64,000 bases of DNA, taken from contig NZ_CBYO010000022.1 in NCBI RefSeq assembly GCF_000577245.1, positions 620,001 to 684,000 on the forward strand. Direction: 5' to 3'. The DNA is from Paucisalibacillus algeriensis. Its GTDB lineage: Bacteria > Bacillota > Bacilli > Bacillales > Amphibacillaceae. A program made the position numbers and the translations under genes. Positions 24,024 to 33,735 of the stretch are shown one piece after another; within the stretch, counting starts at the first letter, position 1; each line of letters opens with the position of its first letter. The notes under the pieces were generated by a model that made no database searches, was not told where the DNA came from, and worked only from the letters and a program-made list of their open reading frames with translations.

Positions 24024-24452
24024 TTGAAAGAAGAAAATGTCATAAAGGAACTCAACGAATATTTACAAGGGGAATACATGGGAATACATTCTTATGAAGA
24101 CATTATCCACCATACCCAGGAAGCCGAAATTAAAACAGTGCTCCAACGTATCCAAATAGACCATAAGGAACATGCTGCAAAAGTAGCAGAAAGAATTCAG
24201 AATCTCGGTGGGAAGGCAGTACATGATAATGGTTTCAAGCTTTCCATTAGTGAAAATATGATGAGACTAAAAGGAATACCGAACGAAACGAACGACATCA
24301 TTAAAACGGCAATAGACGGCCAACAAATGGGTATTCAGAAGACAGAAGAAATTGTTCGAGGAGATTTAGACCCAGAAAGCAGGAAGTTAGTAGAAGAGAA
24401 TTTAAACGAAGACAGGGAACATATTAACCAATTGAACAATCTAATACATTAG
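24024..24452 (+). CDS. Ferritin-like four-helix-bundle protein (DUF2383/PA2169-like)
   Basis: About 142 residues, almost wholly helical. The pattern ELNEYLQGEYMGIHSYEDIIHHT, then IDHKEHAAKVAERIQNLGG and EDREHINQLNNLIH spaces Glu/His pairs as in ferritin-like carboxylate bundles, with E-x-x-H motifs. TTG at 24024 follows GGAGGG by 8 bases and is preferred over the ATG at 23946, which has no RBS. It may bind a di-iron centre and serve in stress protection; that is inference. A hairpin follows the stop. Confidence 0.7.
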   Translation: MKEENVIKELNEYLQGEYMGIHSYEDIIHHTQEAEIKTVLQRIQIDHKEHAAKVAERIQNLGGKAVHDNGFKLSISENMMRLKGIPNETNDIIKTAIDGQQMGIQKTEEIVRGDLDPESRKLVEENLNEDREHINQLNNLIH

Positions 24453-24459
24453 AATACGC

Positions 24460-24492
24460 AAGGGCTGACAACTATTAATAGCATCAGCCCTT
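24460..24492. terminator. Hairpin between convergent genes
   Basis: AAGGGCTGA and TCAGCCCTT form a perfect 9-base stem with an inner CTATTAATAG palindrome. It lies just after the ferritin-like stop and overlaps the end of the opposite gene. T-runs are weak on both sides, so termination is likely but not strong. Confidence 0.5.
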
Positions 24493-24777
24493 AAGGTTTT
24501 CCTCCATTAAAACAAGTAATAAATAGAGGCTATAAATTCCCAAATAAGACCCAGTAATCAGGAAATAGGGATTTAGGAAAATCGCATGGATATTTGTCAT
24601 TAATACGGTATTGTCTTTAATGATCTGATAGATGGACGAGGCAGCTATATTTCCAAATACTAATGATGAAATAATTGCACTTAGATTAAACACAACTCGC
24701 ATCATGACCCATTTCTTTTTTAAAACATACATTAGCAAGGGAAAAATAATACTACCTAATACTAATAAAACTTTCAT
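24484..24777 (-). CDS. Small membrane protein, unknown
   Basis: 97 residues from the ATG at 24777 (after GAAGGTGC), with three hydrophobic stretches (about 2-19, 27-47 and 66-92). The sequence has no motif I recognise. It ends inside the shared hairpin with the convergent ferritin-like gene. Confidence 0.6.
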   Translation of the reverse strand: MKVLLVLGSIIFPLLMYVLKKKWVMMRVVFNLSAIISSLVFGNIAASSIYQIIKDNTVLMTNIHAIFLNPYFLITGSYLGIYSLYLLLVLMEENLKG

Positions 24778-24935
24778 GTGAGCACCTTCTCGCAAAGTGT
24801 AGGTATGATTAGTATGCGCATTTCCCTACCACATTTAATCCTATTTCCACAAAATTGATCCATTCATACCACAATCTGTGAATAGTACGATTTTATCCTG
24901 AGACAATAGTAAAAAAGTTATAGGAGGAATTTCAA

Positions 24936-25067
24936 ATGAAAAACAACAAGAAAGCTGGACTAAAAAATGCATTTGAACAGCAAAACAAAAAAGGAAAAGA
25001 AATAGCTAAAAAAGATGGATTTCGTTATGATTATAATGATTCTTCCGATTTTCAGGGAGAAAAATAG
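24936..25067 (+). CDS. Small basic hydrophilic protein, 43 residues
   Basis: ATG at 24936 lies behind TAGGAGGAATTTCAA, an optimal ribosome binding site. The product is rich in Lys, Asn and Gln (MKNNKKAGLKNAFEQQNKKG...) and ends with an acidic patch. Size and composition recall minor spore or stress proteins of Bacillus, but I cannot assign a family. It precedes the FMN reductase gene by 27 bases and may be co-transcribed with it. Confidence 0.65.
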   Translation: MKNNKKAGLKNAFEQQNKKGKEIAKKDGFRYDYNDSSDFQGEK

Positions 25068-25094
25068 TTAATTGTAAGAGGGGGGATATATATT

Positions 25095-25646
25095 TTGAAA
25101 CTTGTTGGCGTATCGGCAACATTAGCAGGAAATAAGACATCGCAGGCTGTTCATGATGTATTAGCAGCCGCTACTCTTATTGATTCTAGTATTCATACAG
25201 AGTTAATTGATCTAAGGGAATATGAGGTTGAATTTTGTCGTGGAGAACCATTAACCTATTATAATGATGACACGTGGAACGTAGTTAAAAAAATACTGGA
25301 CGCTGACTTTGTCGTATTTGGCACACCCATCTATCAGGCATCTATTTCAGGTGTATTAAAAAACCTACTAGATTTCTTCCCGGAATATGCTTTTAAAAAT
25401 AAAGTCACTGGAATTATTGTAACTGGAGCTTCAGAAAAACATTTTCTTGTACCAGAAAATCATTTAAAACCAGTCCTTTCCTACTTGCGAGGATTGGTGC
25501 CATCAACGAATGTTTTCGTACATAATGATTTCTTTGATGTGGAGAGTGATGAAATTATCAATGACAAAATTGCAAAGCGCATTCATCATTTAGCCGAAGA
25601 GATGATTTTCTTACAACGGAGCATTATAGAGCGAATGAGAGATTAG
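25095..25646 (+). CDS. NADPH-dependent FMN reductase (SsuE-like)
   Basis: 183 residues of flavodoxin-like fold: LVGVSATLAGNKTSQAVHDVL at the phosphate loop, then ADFVVFGTPIYQASISGVLKNLLDFF, which is the flavin-binding signature of NADPH:FMN reductases. Such enzymes supply reduced flavin to monooxygenases (for example in sulfonate use) or reduce quinones and azo dyes. No monooxygenase gene is adjacent. The start is TTG at 25095 after GAGGGGGG. A strong hairpin about 100 bases downstream ends the transcript. Confidence 0.9.
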   Translation: MKLVGVSATLAGNKTSQAVHDVLAAATLIDSSIHTELIDLREYEVEFCRGEPLTYYNDDTWNVVKKILDADFVVFGTPIYQASISGVLKNLLDFFPEYAFKNKVTGIIVTGASEKHFLVPENHLKPVLSYLRGLVPSTNVFVHNDFFDVESDEIINDKIAKRIHHLAEEMIFLQRSIIERMRD

Positions 25647-25747
25647 GTGTAAAGGAAATCAAGCATAGAATCAAACCTAGTATACCTAAATTCATCAATT
25701 CAAACTAGATTTCCCTTATGGATAAATTCTATAGATAGAATAACGTT

Positions 25748-25786
25748 GTATACTCTTCCAAACTTTTAACGGGAAGGGTATACTTT
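25748..25786 (+). terminator. Hairpin terminator after the FMN reductase gene
   Basis: GTATACTCTTCC and GGAAGGGTATAC form a 12-pair stem (one G-U) with a 12-base loop, followed by TTTATAT on the plus strand. Confidence 0.6.
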
Positions 25787-25808
25787 ATATCGGCAACCCA
25801 CAATGTCT

Positions 25809-26300
25809 TTATTTCTGTTGGTAATTTACTTGTTCTTTAAAGAACCACTTAAAGTAAATATGAGATAAATAGTTCGTAAACCACATGGTCATTATACTCC
25901 AATACCATGTCCATTTTTTATACTTAATTAGATTAGTGTACTTAAGAAGAATTACTTCTAACGTGGTTATAACTCCCGAATGGAAAAAATAATAAAGCAG
26001 TTTTATAAAGTAATTCCTCTTTTCAGGGTAATACAAGTTAAACAACGCGCATAATCCAGGATAAACAAAGTATTCAAACGTAAAACTGGACTTAATGGTT
26101 TTTTTGAAAAAGAGACGATAAGGATAGGAAATCAGGTTTTTTTCAACTACTAGTAACCCAAAAAGCCATGTAATTAATTGTTTAAATAAAAATGCTACTT
26201 GTGCTTCTCGAATTCTATTTTTGGGAACGAACTTAATCAATAATAATGCCATAACACCCCATGCTGATAGTTCAACTGTTTTTTCTAACCTTTTGCTCAC
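25809..26300 (-). CDS. CBO0543-family membrane protein
   Basis: 163 residues with four or five membrane helices. The tract FEYFVYPGLCALFNLYYPEKRN, then FFHSGVITTLEVILLKYTNLIKYKKWTWYWSIMTMW and YLSHIYFKWFF is characteristic of the CBO0543 family found in Bacillales and Clostridia, which has no known function. The start is GTG at 26300 after GAGGTGAATA. It is divergent from the DUF3298-like gene. Confidence 0.8.
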   Translation of the reverse strand: MSKRLEKTVELSAWGVMALLLIKFVPKNRIREAQVAFLFKQLITWLFGLLVVEKNLISYPYRLFFKKTIKSSFTFEYFVYPGLCALFNLYYPEKRNYFIKLLYYFFHSGVITTLEVILLKYTNLIKYKKWTWYWSIMTMWFTNYLSHIYFKWFFKEQVNYQQK

Positions 26301-26462
26301 TTGTATTCACCTCGATAAATATAGGGTGGCTAATTTACTGCATTCTTATGTATTTTGTTTAATTCTTATATAGTAAATAATTGCGAAAGGCTAACTACCA
26401 AACAGTTACTAATATTTTTCTCACACACCCATTCCTTAAGAATAAGATACAGTAAAAAAGGA

Positions 26463-27089
26463 ATGAGTACATTGCCTACTTTTCCAGTCCAGATTGTTAC
26501 CTTACAGGTTAGTGGTGGTTCCCAGAAAATTATCAATTATCCTCAAGTAGTTCAGATGCAAAATCAATCACTAGAGAGATTTATCAATCAAGCTATCATT
26601 CAAGAAACACAAGCATTAATAAATCAGCAAGTTGCTAATATGCCATCAACCGTCGTAGAAATGCTAGGTACTTATGAGATAAAAAATAACCAACGAGATG
26701 TTTTAAGTATCTCCCTCACCAATTATACCTATCACGATAAAGCTGCTCACGGAATGACATATATTAAATCGTTAACGTTTGATTTAGAATCCGGAAAGAA
26801 ATGTGAACTGAAAGAACTTTTTAAACCAGATAGTAACTACGTAGAAATTTTATCCGCAAATATTCAGCAACAAATTGCCCAACGTGACATCCAGCTTATC
26901 GAGGATTTTACTGAAATAAGTCCCAATCAGGACTTCTACATTGCTGATAAAACACTTGTAATTTATTTCCAATTATATGAAATAACGCCATATGTGTATG
27001 GTTTTCCTATGTTTCCAATTTCCGTTTATGATATTCAGGATATTATTAGGGAGGATGGTCCACTGGGGAGAATGGCGGAGAATAATTAA
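26463..27089 (+). CDS. DUF3298/DUF4163-type protein (RsiV-like extracellular domain)
   Basis: About 208 residues. The sequence INYPQVVQMQNQSLERFINQAI, then LSISLTNYTYHDKAAHGMTYIKSLTFDLESGKKCELKELFKPDSNYVEIL and NQDFYIADKTLVIYFQLYEITPYVYGFPMFPISVYD follows the DUF4163-DUF3298 domain order of RsiV, which binds lysozyme. There is no anti-sigma segment or signal peptide here. The start is uncertain: ATG at 26463 has AAAAGGA directly against it, while TTG at 26472 has better spacing. A hairpin follows the stop. Confidence 0.78.
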   Translation: MSTLPTFPVQIVTLQVSGGSQKIINYPQVVQMQNQSLERFINQAIIQETQALINQQVANMPSTVVEMLGTYEIKNNQRDVLSISLTNYTYHDKAAHGMTYIKSLTFDLESGKKCELKELFKPDSNYVEILSANIQQQIAQRDIQLIEDFTEISPNQDFYIADKTLVIYFQLYEITPYVYGFPMFPISVYDIQDIIREDGPLGRMAENN

Positions 27090-27106
27090 TCAAAGACAAA
27101 TAACCA

Positions 27107-27138
27107 GGAGAATCTACTGGATAACATGTAGATTCTCC
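27107..27138. terminator. Bidirectional hairpin between convergent genes
   Basis: GGAGAATCTAC and GTAGATTCTCC form a perfect 11-base stem with 10-base loop between the stop codons at 27089 (plus) and 27150 (minus). Confidence 0.65.
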
Positions 27139-27149
27139 CCAATTTCCTA

Positions 27150-27917
27150 CTAACTATTCACTTCTATTTGTTGCTCCGTATGCTCATGGAGACCTTCTTC
27201 ATTTTGTACATGAATGACTATGTGATATATACCCTCTTCATCAAATGAATAAGAACTTGTGTATTCTCCTGAAACAGATTCCTCAGTATCAATCCAATCA
27301 GGCGTTTCTGAACCTTCTTTTTTAATTTCATAACGGACCCTAGCTTGTTCAAGAGGTTCATTATCCATTTGTAAATGTACGGTAAGTTCTACATCTTGAT
27401 TTACTTTAACATCCACTGGTTGCACAAAATGCATACTAAATCCATCCGTATGCCCGTGTTCATGTCCTTCTTCATCATGATGGTCTTCGTGTTCATCCTC
27501 ATGCTTAGCACTTATACCATTACCGACTGTAATGGCTTTTTTGGGCATGGTGTGTAATTCTCGTGCTGTTGTATGGGCATAAATTTCATAAACACCATCT
27601 GTTTCAAAAGAAACCTCTGCAGTATATGTGCCATCTTCGTTATTGATTGACTCGACCGTAGTAGTATTATCATCGTCTCCTTGTAACCAGTATTCAAAAT
27701 TAACCTCGTCCGCATCTTTCACTTCTTCATCACCATATGTCACAATTGCCTTTAATACTACAGTTTCACCAACACCAACTTTTTCTGGTACTTCAAAATC
27801 AACTTCTAGCATTTTTAACTCTTCTGTTTCCTGTCCTGCTTTATTCTCTGTATCATTGTTACATGCAGTTAATATAGTTAATAATAAAACGAACATTACC
27901 ATCCAGATTTTTCTCAT
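27150..27917 (-). CDS. FixH/YtkA-like lipoprotein with His-rich linker
   Basis: 255 residues. A lipoprotein signal (LTILTAC, Cys19) is followed by two immunoglobulin-like FixH/YtkA-type domains (about 35-135 and 160-253). Between them lies a tract of Glu, Asp and about ten His (HEDEHEDHHDEEGHEHGH), a probable metal-binding strap. The protein is anchored outside the membrane. It follows, by 23 bases, a regulator gene with Cys-rich tail, and an HMA metal chaperone gene is divergent. I infer a role in copper or other soft-metal handling. ATG follows GGAAAGCG. Confidence 0.82.
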   Translation of the reverse strand: MRKIWMVMFVLLLTILTACNNDTENKAGQETEELKMLEVDFEVPEKVGVGETVVLKAIVTYGDEEVKDADEVNFEYWLQGDDDNTTTVESINNEDGTYTAEVSFETDGVYEIYAHTTARELHTMPKKAITVGNGISAKHEDEHEDHHDEEGHEHGHTDGFSMHFVQPVDVKVNQDVELTVHLQMDNEPLEQARVRYEIKKEGSETPDWIDTEESVSGEYTSSYSFDEEGIYHIVIHVQNEEGLHEHTEQQIEVNS

Positions 27918-27940
27918 TTTCGCTTTCCTCCATTAGTTCT

Positions 27941-28528
27941 TTAATGATGTTTGCTACAATTTAAACCATTACCATTCATTTTTAGAAAAATTGCTTCCAT
28001 TGCTTCACTATAACTGTAAACCTTTCCGCCAAATCCTTTCACGAATTTATCGGCAAGTTCTTTCCACTCAAATGTTAATACTTGGGGATGGCAACACCCC
28101 ATATGAACAGATGTATCCATAATATACCAAGCTAATGGCGCACTTATCGTTGTTTGCTTAAAAAAGTCCGGACAAATAGCTTGCATTACTTGTTCCCCCA
28201 ATTGACGGGAACGAAGCAGTCCACAATGTGCACAACATGCCAATTCAATTTTATTATTCGGTAGAAATAAACGATATGCCATGCGCTCGTTTACTTTCCG
28301 TTTACAAAGCACACACTCATCAGAAACAGAGCGCTTACTAACATTCATGTCAGCAAGCATTACTCCACCAAACGTCTTTATTACTGTTCCTTCTTCCATT
28401 AAAGGCTTTAAATCCCGGTGAATAGTCATCTCTGATACACCAATCTCTTTACTTAGTTCGGAGATTTTCATGTTTTTCCTTTCAAGAATTAATTCTTTAA
28501 TACGGTTTTGCCGTTCAATTGGTAACAA
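27941..28528 (-). CDS. DeoR-type HTH regulator with Cys-rich C-terminal domain
   Basis: 195 residues. Residues 1-55 are a DeoR-type winged helix (RQNRIKELILERKNMKISELSKEIGVSEMTIHRDLKPL). The usual sugar-phosphate domain is replaced by a Cys/His-rich domain: CVLC (72/75), CCAHC (98-102), Cys119 and CCH (145-147), resembling NosL-like or treble-clef metal sites. It therefore probably senses a metal. It lies upstream of a His-rich FixH-like lipoprotein and divergent from a metal chaperone gene, its likely targets. TTG start after GGGGGCG. Confidence 0.78.
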   Translation of the reverse strand: MLPIERQNRIKELILERKNMKISELSKEIGVSEMTIHRDLKPLMEEGTVIKTFGGVMLADMNVSKRSVSDECVLCKRKVNERMAYRLFLPNNKIELACCAHCGLLRSRQLGEQVMQAICPDFFKQTTISAPLAWYIMDTSVHMGCCHPQVLTFEWKELADKFVKGFGGKVYSYSEAMEAIFLKMNGNGLNCSKHH

Positions 28529-28768
28529 TAATTTCGCCCCCTAACTTTGAAGACTTTTATCAAATTGCAACAAACTCTAACAAGAATGTATCAGTACTAA
28601 CAGAACTAATCAATAAATTTTCTGTGAATATTTTGCGAAAGTGTTGATAAATTGGCTAAAGTTCATAAAATGTTTAAAAAGATACCCATGAAGTGAATTC
28701 ATATTATAAATATCAAATTCAAACATATAATGTACCGTTAAATAAAAGATGAGGTGGTGAATATCTAT

Positions 28769-29005
28769 ATGAATGAAACAATTTACTTAGAAGTAATAGG
28801 AATGCATTGCCAGGATTGTCCTAAAAAAGTGGAAAGATCTGTTTCAAAATTAGATGGGGTAAGCCAAGTAAAAGTAAATTATGAAACTGAAAATGGATAT
28901 GTAACGTACAACAAAGAATTAACAGACATTAGTGATATCATGCATAGGATTAATAAAATGGGATTTGAAGCAAAAGTTTCTAAAGAAGCACCCATCAAGA
29001 ATTAA
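28769..29005 (+). CDS. HMA-domain metal chaperone (CopZ-like)
   Basis: 78 residues of ferredoxin-like HMA fold with the metal motif GMHCQDCPKKVERSV (Cys14/Cys17) and LDGVSQVKVNYETENGYVTYN. Such proteins carry Cu(I) or other soft metals to P-type ATPases or regulators. No copA is adjacent. The motif has GlnAsp between the cysteines, where CopZ often has AlaAla or SerGly, and an extra Pro after it, so metal preference may differ. ATG at 28769 follows GAGGTGGTG. Divergent from the Cys-rich regulator gene. Confidence 0.88.
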   Translation: MNETIYLEVIGMHCQDCPKKVERSVSKLDGVSQVKVNYETENGYVTYNKELTDISDIMHRINKMGFEAKVSKEAPIKN

Positions 29006-29069
29006 TTACGGATACCAAAATAATACTTATAATAACCCACACCTTTGATCCTTTCTCTTTAAAATCAAC

Positions 29070-29116
29070 AGGCACCTACAAAAGCTGTTATATTAGCATG
29101 TATAGGTGCCTTATTT
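29070..29116 (+). terminator. Hairpin terminator after the HMA chaperone gene
   Basis: AGGCACCTA and TAGGTGCCT pair over 9 bases around a long loop, followed by TATTTCTC on the plus strand, 65 bases after the 29005 stop and before the convergent glnA. Confidence 0.55.
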
Positions 29117-29195
29117 CTCACTAATTCTATAGCTTTAAGACAGTCAATTGTTAGATTTATAGAATGTTTTTGGTTAGAATACATTAGTTCGTTGA

Positions 29196-30530
29196 TTAAT
29201 AATCTATATATTCTTCCCTTTCCCATGTATGGACCTGAGTTCGATACGCTTCCCACTCCATCCGTTTTGCCAAAATAAAGTGATTACTAATGTGCTCACC
29301 TAATACATTAGTGATTACTTCATTCGTCTCAAAGGCCGCAACAGCTTCCTCTAGGTCTTTTGGAAGACTTCCAATGCTAATACGTTCTTTTTCTTCCTCG
29401 GACATTTGGTAGATATTTTGATTAACAGGTTTATTCAATTCCAGTCTATTTTTAATACCATCTAGTCCTGCGGCAAGCATGACCGCTATGGCTAGGTATG
29501 GGTTTGCAGATGGATCAGGATTTCTCAATTCAATCCGAGTGCTCATCCCTCTACTAGCCGGAACACGGACAAGTGGGCTACGATTTTTCTCAGACCATGC
29601 AATATAACATGGGGCTTCATAACCTGGTACTAAGCGCTTATACGAGTTAACGGTTGGATTTGTGATAGCTGCAAAACTATAAGCATGCTTAAGAATACCT
29701 GCTAAATACTGTTTCGCTGTTTCACTTAGCCCCTGCTCATCTTTTTCGTCATAAAAGGTATTTTCCTTGCCACGGAAAAGCGACTGGTGGCAGTGCATTC
29801 CGGAACCATTTACACCATAAAGTGGCTTTGGCATAAATGTTGCATGAAGCCCTTGCTTTCTTGCAATATTTTTCACCACTAGTTTAAAGGTCTGGATTTG
29901 GTCTGCTGCCTCCACTGCATCTGCGTATTTGAAATCAATTTCATGCTGCCCGGGAGCTACTTCGTGGTGGGACGCTTCGATTTCAAATCCCATCTCTTCT
30001 AGGGTTAGAACGATTTCTCTTCTGCAGTTTTCTCCAAGATCAACCGGAGACAAGTCAAAATAACCTCCATTGTCATTCAGCTCCATCGTTGGCCTGCCTG
30101 TATCATTAGTTTTAAATAAGAAGAATTCCGGCTCTGGACCAACATTCATGGCAGTAAATCCTAGATTCTTTGCTTCCCCCAATATTTTTTTCAACGTTCC
30201 CCTTGGATCACCAGGAAATGGATTTCCATCTGGTAAATACACGTCACATATAAGTCTAGCAATCTTACTTTCATTCGCTTCCCAAGGAAAGATGAGCCAG
30301 GTATTTATGTCTGGGTATAAATACATGTCAGATTCTTCAATGCGTACAAATCCTTCTATCGATGAACCATCAAACATGATTTGATTATTTAAGGCTTTTT
30401 CCAGCTGACTTACTGGTATTTCTACATTTTTAATCAAGCCGAATAAATCAGTGAATTGTAAACGAATATAGCGAACATTCTCCTGTTTTGCGATTGTTAA
30501 AATTTCTTCCTTCGTGAATGGTTTTCCCAT
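29196..30530 (-). CDS. glnA: Glutamine synthetase type I
   Basis: 444 residues, the size of B. subtilis GlnA. Landmarks: [43 protein letters not shown], the ATP-binding [45 protein letters not shown], and the absence of the adenylylation-site region of proteobacterial enzymes. It condenses glutamate, ammonia and ATP to glutamine in the cytoplasm. No glnR is next to it, unlike the usual Bacillus glnRA order; instead a glutamine-using asparagine synthetase gene ends 70 bases upstream on the same strand. ATG follows TAGGAGGAAAG. A second glnA elsewhere is possible. Confidence 0.96.
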   Translation of the reverse strand: MGKPFTKEEILTIAKQENVRYIRLQFTDLFGLIKNVEIPVSQLEKALNNQIMFDGSSIEGFVRIEESDMYLYPDINTWLIFPWEANESKIARLICDVYLPDGNPFPGDPRGTLKKILGEAKNLGFTAMNVGPEPEFFLFKTNDTGRPTMELNDNGGYFDLSPVDLGENCRREIVLTLEEMGFEIEASHHEVAPGQHEIDFKYADAVEAADQIQTFKLVVKNIARKQGLHATFMPKPLYGVNGSGMHCHQSLFRGKENTFYDEKDEQGLSETAKQYLAGILKHAYSFAAITNPTVNSYKRLVPGYEAPCYIAWSEKNRSPLVRVPASRGMSTRIELRNPDPSANPYLAIAVMLAAGLDGIKNRLELNKPVNQNIYQMSEEEKERISIGSLPKDLEEAVAAFETNEVITNVLGEHISNHFILAKRMEWEAYRTQVHTWEREEYIDY

Positions 30531-30600
30531 GCTCTTTCCTCCTAATAGTTTTCTTAATTTTTTTGTTATTAGTTTGTTAGATTCGCTTTTGATGTAGTCA

Positions 30601-32451
30601 TTAGTCTACGATGTCGACATTGTATAATTCTAGCCACATATTTATTTGTGCTATATGGGCGATAAGTTGTGGTCCTGTCATGAGTTGCCCAAACCAAGGA
30701 ACCTTAAAAGAGGCACCGTCTGAATCAATAATTTCTTTTACTTGATGTTTGGACACTAATTCTAGTATTGGGGAGCTATTGTTTTCGATTATGCTAGTAA
30801 GCATTTGTTTTACTAGTTTCATATACGCTGGATTGTGGGTTTTAGGGTATGGGTTTTTCTTCCGGTATAAAACAGAATGAGGTAAAACTCCTTCTAAAGC
30901 CTTCCGTAAGATTCCTTTCTCCATACCTTCTAATTGTTTCATCTCCCATGGAATATTCCACACATACTCCACCAACCGGTGATCAGCAAATGGAACTCGG
31001 ACTTCTAAACTAGCACGCATACTCATGCGGTCCTTTCGCTCCAACAAGGTAGCCATAAACCATATCATATTTAAATAGAATAACTCCCTGCGTCGCGCTT
31101 CTATCGGACTTTCACCTTCTAACTTTGGCACCTCGAGTAATGTTTTCCGGTATCGATCTCTAACGTAGTCTTCTAGATTTAATTTTTTCTGCCAATGTGG
31201 TAATAGTAGACTGTGTCTTTCCGATTCCGATTTCATCCATGGAAAATGGTCTGCTTGTAATAATTCTTTTCTATAGAACCATGGATAACCACCAAAAATT
31301 TCATCCGCACATTCTCCTGACAATGCCACCGTAACATCTTGTTTTATTTCTTCTGAGAACCAAAGGAGAGAAGAGTCAATATCAGCCATTCCGGGTAAGT
31401 CTCTTGCCATTACCGCATCTTCCAACCGATTAGCAAGTACTTCTTGAGAAATAACTTTTGCATGATGAACAGAGCCAATATGTTGCTTCATCTTTTCTAT
31501 CCATGGTCGGTCTTCATCTTGTTGAAATAAGTTTGATTGGAAAAATTCACTATTATGTTCATAATCTATCGAATACGTATGAAGTTTTCCTTTTCCCTGT
31601 TGCTTAAAATGATTTGCAGCAATTGCACTAATAGCACTGGAGTCAAGCCCGCCTGATAAAAATGTACTAACAGGTACATCGGCAATTAGCTGCCTTACAA
31701 CAGCATCTTCCACAAAATATCTCACTTGTTCTACCGTTTCTGTCAGTGTTTCGGTATGTTCCCGGCTTTCCACATTCCAATACCGTTTGGTTTGAATTCC
31801 ATTACGATCAAACAGGAGAATATGTGCTGGTCTTAATTCGTTTATTCCTTTATAAATACCATGTCCCGGTGTACGGGAAGGACCTAAACCGAATACTTCT
31901 TGCAAGCCTCCACGGTCTATTTCTGCTTTCACATCTGGATGGGCTAATATCGCTTTAAGCTCCGATCCAAATAGTAGGGTACTATTGATTTGTTTATAAA
32001 ATAATGGCTTAACCCCTAGACGATCTCTCGCTAAAAATAGTTTTTCCTGTTGATGTTCCCAAACAGCAAAAGCATAAATACCATTTAGCCGCTCCACACA
32101 ATTTTCTCGCCATTCGATGTAAGCATGGAGGAGTACTTCCGTATCGGAATGGGACCCGAATACATACCCGCGACTAGATAACTCTTTCCGAAGTTCCTCT
32201 GTATTATAAAGCTCACCATTATAGATAATTGTAAAAGAATGCCCTCTTTGGGATTGCCTTGTCATTGGCTGTGCGCCACCAGTAGGATCAACAACAATAA
32301 GTCTGGTATGTCCTAGCGCCACGTGTTGGTCTATAAAGACATTGGTAGCATCCGGACCACGCTTTTCTAATGTTTGCGTCATTTTCTTCATGGTCGATTC
32401 TTCTTGCTTTAGATTTTGTTTCCAATCAATCCATCCTGTAATTCCACACAC
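30601..32451 (-). CDS. asnO: Glutamine-hydrolysing asparagine synthetase (AsnO-like)
   Basis: 616 residues. The N-terminal nucleophile Cys2 ([10 protein letters not shown]) starts a class II glutaminase domain (RGPDATN, YNGELYN), followed by the ATP-pyrophosphatase domain [16 protein letters not shown] and [17 protein letters not shown]. It makes asparagine from aspartate with glutamine as nitrogen donor. Length and sequence fit B. subtilis AsnO (YisO), which functions in sporulation, better than AsnB or AsnH; that subtype call is by recollection. The start codon is GTG, preceded by AGAGAGTGATG. The next gene is glnA, which supplies its glutamine. Confidence 0.9.
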   Translation of the reverse strand: MCGITGWIDWKQNLKQEESTMKKMTQTLEKRGPDATNVFIDQHVALGHTRLIVVDPTGGAQPMTRQSQRGHSFTIIYNGELYNTEELRKELSSRGYVFGSHSDTEVLLHAYIEWRENCVERLNGIYAFAVWEHQQEKLFLARDRLGVKPLFYKQINSTLLFGSELKAILAHPDVKAEIDRGGLQEVFGLGPSRTPGHGIYKGINELRPAHILLFDRNGIQTKRYWNVESREHTETLTETVEQVRYFVEDAVVRQLIADVPVSTFLSGGLDSSAISAIAANHFKQQGKGKLHTYSIDYEHNSEFFQSNLFQQDEDRPWIEKMKQHIGSVHHAKVISQEVLANRLEDAVMARDLPGMADIDSSLLWFSEEIKQDVTVALSGECADEIFGGYPWFYRKELLQADHFPWMKSESERHSLLLPHWQKKLNLEDYVRDRYRKTLLEVPKLEGESPIEARRRELFYLNMIWFMATLLERKDRMSMRASLEVRVPFADHRLVEYVWNIPWEMKQLEGMEKGILRKALEGVLPHSVLYRKKNPYPKTHNPAYMKLVKQMLTSIIENNSSPILELVSKHQVKEIIDSDGASFKVPWFGQLMTGPQLIAHIAQINMWLELYNVDIVD

Positions 32452-32583
32452 GTAACATCACTCTCTTTTCTATGATTTTTGCTTTCTTTGTTGTGGCTGT
32501 AATTAAATGTTAGCATCGTGAGCGTTAAAAATATTTAGACTGTTTGATATAAAATTTGCATTTTTTGCATCTATTTGGGCAAA

Positions 32584-32614
32584 TAAAAAACACCTAAACC
32601 AATTTGGTAGGTGC
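32584..32614 (-). terminator. Rho-independent terminator of the AraC gene
   Basis: On the minus strand CACCTACCAAATTGGTTTAGGTG folds with CACCTA/TAGGTG outside and CCAA/TTGG inside, followed by six T. Located 24 bases after the 32637 stop; T-rich on both strands, so it may also work for plus-strand transcription. Confidence 0.75.
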
Positions 32615-32636
32615 TCTTTTTTAGAAATATATTAGG

Positions 32637-33422
32637 TTAGCGAATTTCAGATGGGCTTTTACCGGTATATTGTTTAAACTGACGGCTGAAAAAGTGGAGG
32701 TTCGTGTAACCTAATGCTTCAGACACTTCGGTTACACTCATTCCGGTATAACATAGTAAGTGCTCAGCTCTTTTTATCCGGACTTCGACTATATAAGACC
32801 TGACAGATTGGCCGATGATTTCCTTGAATTTACGGGAGAAATAACGAGGAGAGAAGTTCGCACGAGTAGCGAGACTCTCTACTGTATGATGATCACCAGG
32901 ATGTTGTTGGACGTAGTTTGCAACTTCTTTGATAGCGGATAAGAGTGTCTGTTGCATGAGGGGGGTATTTTTTTCGTCCTGTTGCTCTTCTCGTAATAAC
33001 TGAATCATTAATTGTTTAAGGATTAGTTTCGCTTCTGTTTCTGCTCCAAATGTTTCCATTAAAAATAATCGGACATATCTAGTTAGAAGTGATTCAAACA
33101 TAATTGTATCTTGAATTATACGGTATGCCACTGGTTTTACAATAGGTTCATTTTCGAAGTCAAAGTGGATATAAGTCATTAGCAGTGGTTTCTGTGGATT
33201 ATGTGTTGCCGTAACCCAGTCTCCTGGATGGAAGAAAAAACAGCTTCCTCGTTTGATTGAATGTTCTCTCCCATTTAAAATTAATTCCCCTTCCCCTCTC
33301 CAAACATATACTAAATCATAATTGGGTAGAGGTACTTTTCGTTTCCATTGCCAGTTAGGTTCGCATGTTATCGTGGCAAATACTGGCTTTAAGATAAATT
33401 GTTCTGGGTTTAGCTCTAGCAT
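32637..33422 (-). CDS. AraC-family transcriptional regulator
   Basis: About 261 residues: an N-terminal cupin sensor domain (LVYVWRGEGELILNGREHSIKRGSCFFFHPGDWVTAT) and a C-terminal pair of helix-turn-helix motifs (VESLATRANFSPRYFSRKFKEIIGQS and SVTEVSEALGYTNLHFFSRQFKQYTGKSP). Such regulators usually respond to a sugar and activate a nearby transport or catabolic gene, but no such neighbour is seen. ATG at 33422 follows GGGGAGAGG. It has its own terminator. Confidence 0.92.
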   Translation of the reverse strand: MLELNPEQFILKPVFATITCEPNWQWKRKVPLPNYDLVYVWRGEGELILNGREHSIKRGSCFFFHPGDWVTATHNPQKPLLMTYIHFDFENEPIVKPVAYRIIQDTIMFESLLTRYVRLFLMETFGAETEAKLILKQLMIQLLREEQQDEKNTPLMQQTLLSAIKEVANYVQQHPGDHHTVESLATRANFSPRYFSRKFKEIIGQSVRSYIVEVRIKRAEHLLCYTGMSVTEVSEALGYTNLHFFSRQFKQYTGKSPSEIR

Positions 33423-33735
33423 ACCTCTCCCCTCTCTACAGATAGTATCCACTATACTTTAATTCTTGGTAAGGTGACTCACTTCCCCAGATACTCTCGA
33501 CGTCCAACAATGTTCAGGAAGCGATCCGTACCCCAAATTATTCCTATGCAACAAACTGGGTAAGATTACATATATTAAGTGGCAGTTATAGTTTTCATCT
33601 GTTTCACTTCAATCATTTTTTCAACAGTTTTTTACAATGATTTCTGCCTTAATTATTAACTGGAGATAGGATAAGTTTTCATATATACTAGCTAATTCGC
33701 TAATTAATATGATAGCCCCTCTTAAAGGTTAGACG

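Noticed and set aside
28754-28768. Longer start (GTG) for the HMA chaperone
   Set aside because: The upstream GTG lies inside the GAGGTGGTG ribosome binding site; the ATG at 28769 is the natural start.
29065-29256. 63-codon minus-strand frame at the end of glnA
   Set aside because: It lies mostly in the hairpin region after glnA and overlaps the glnA C-terminus; no start signal.
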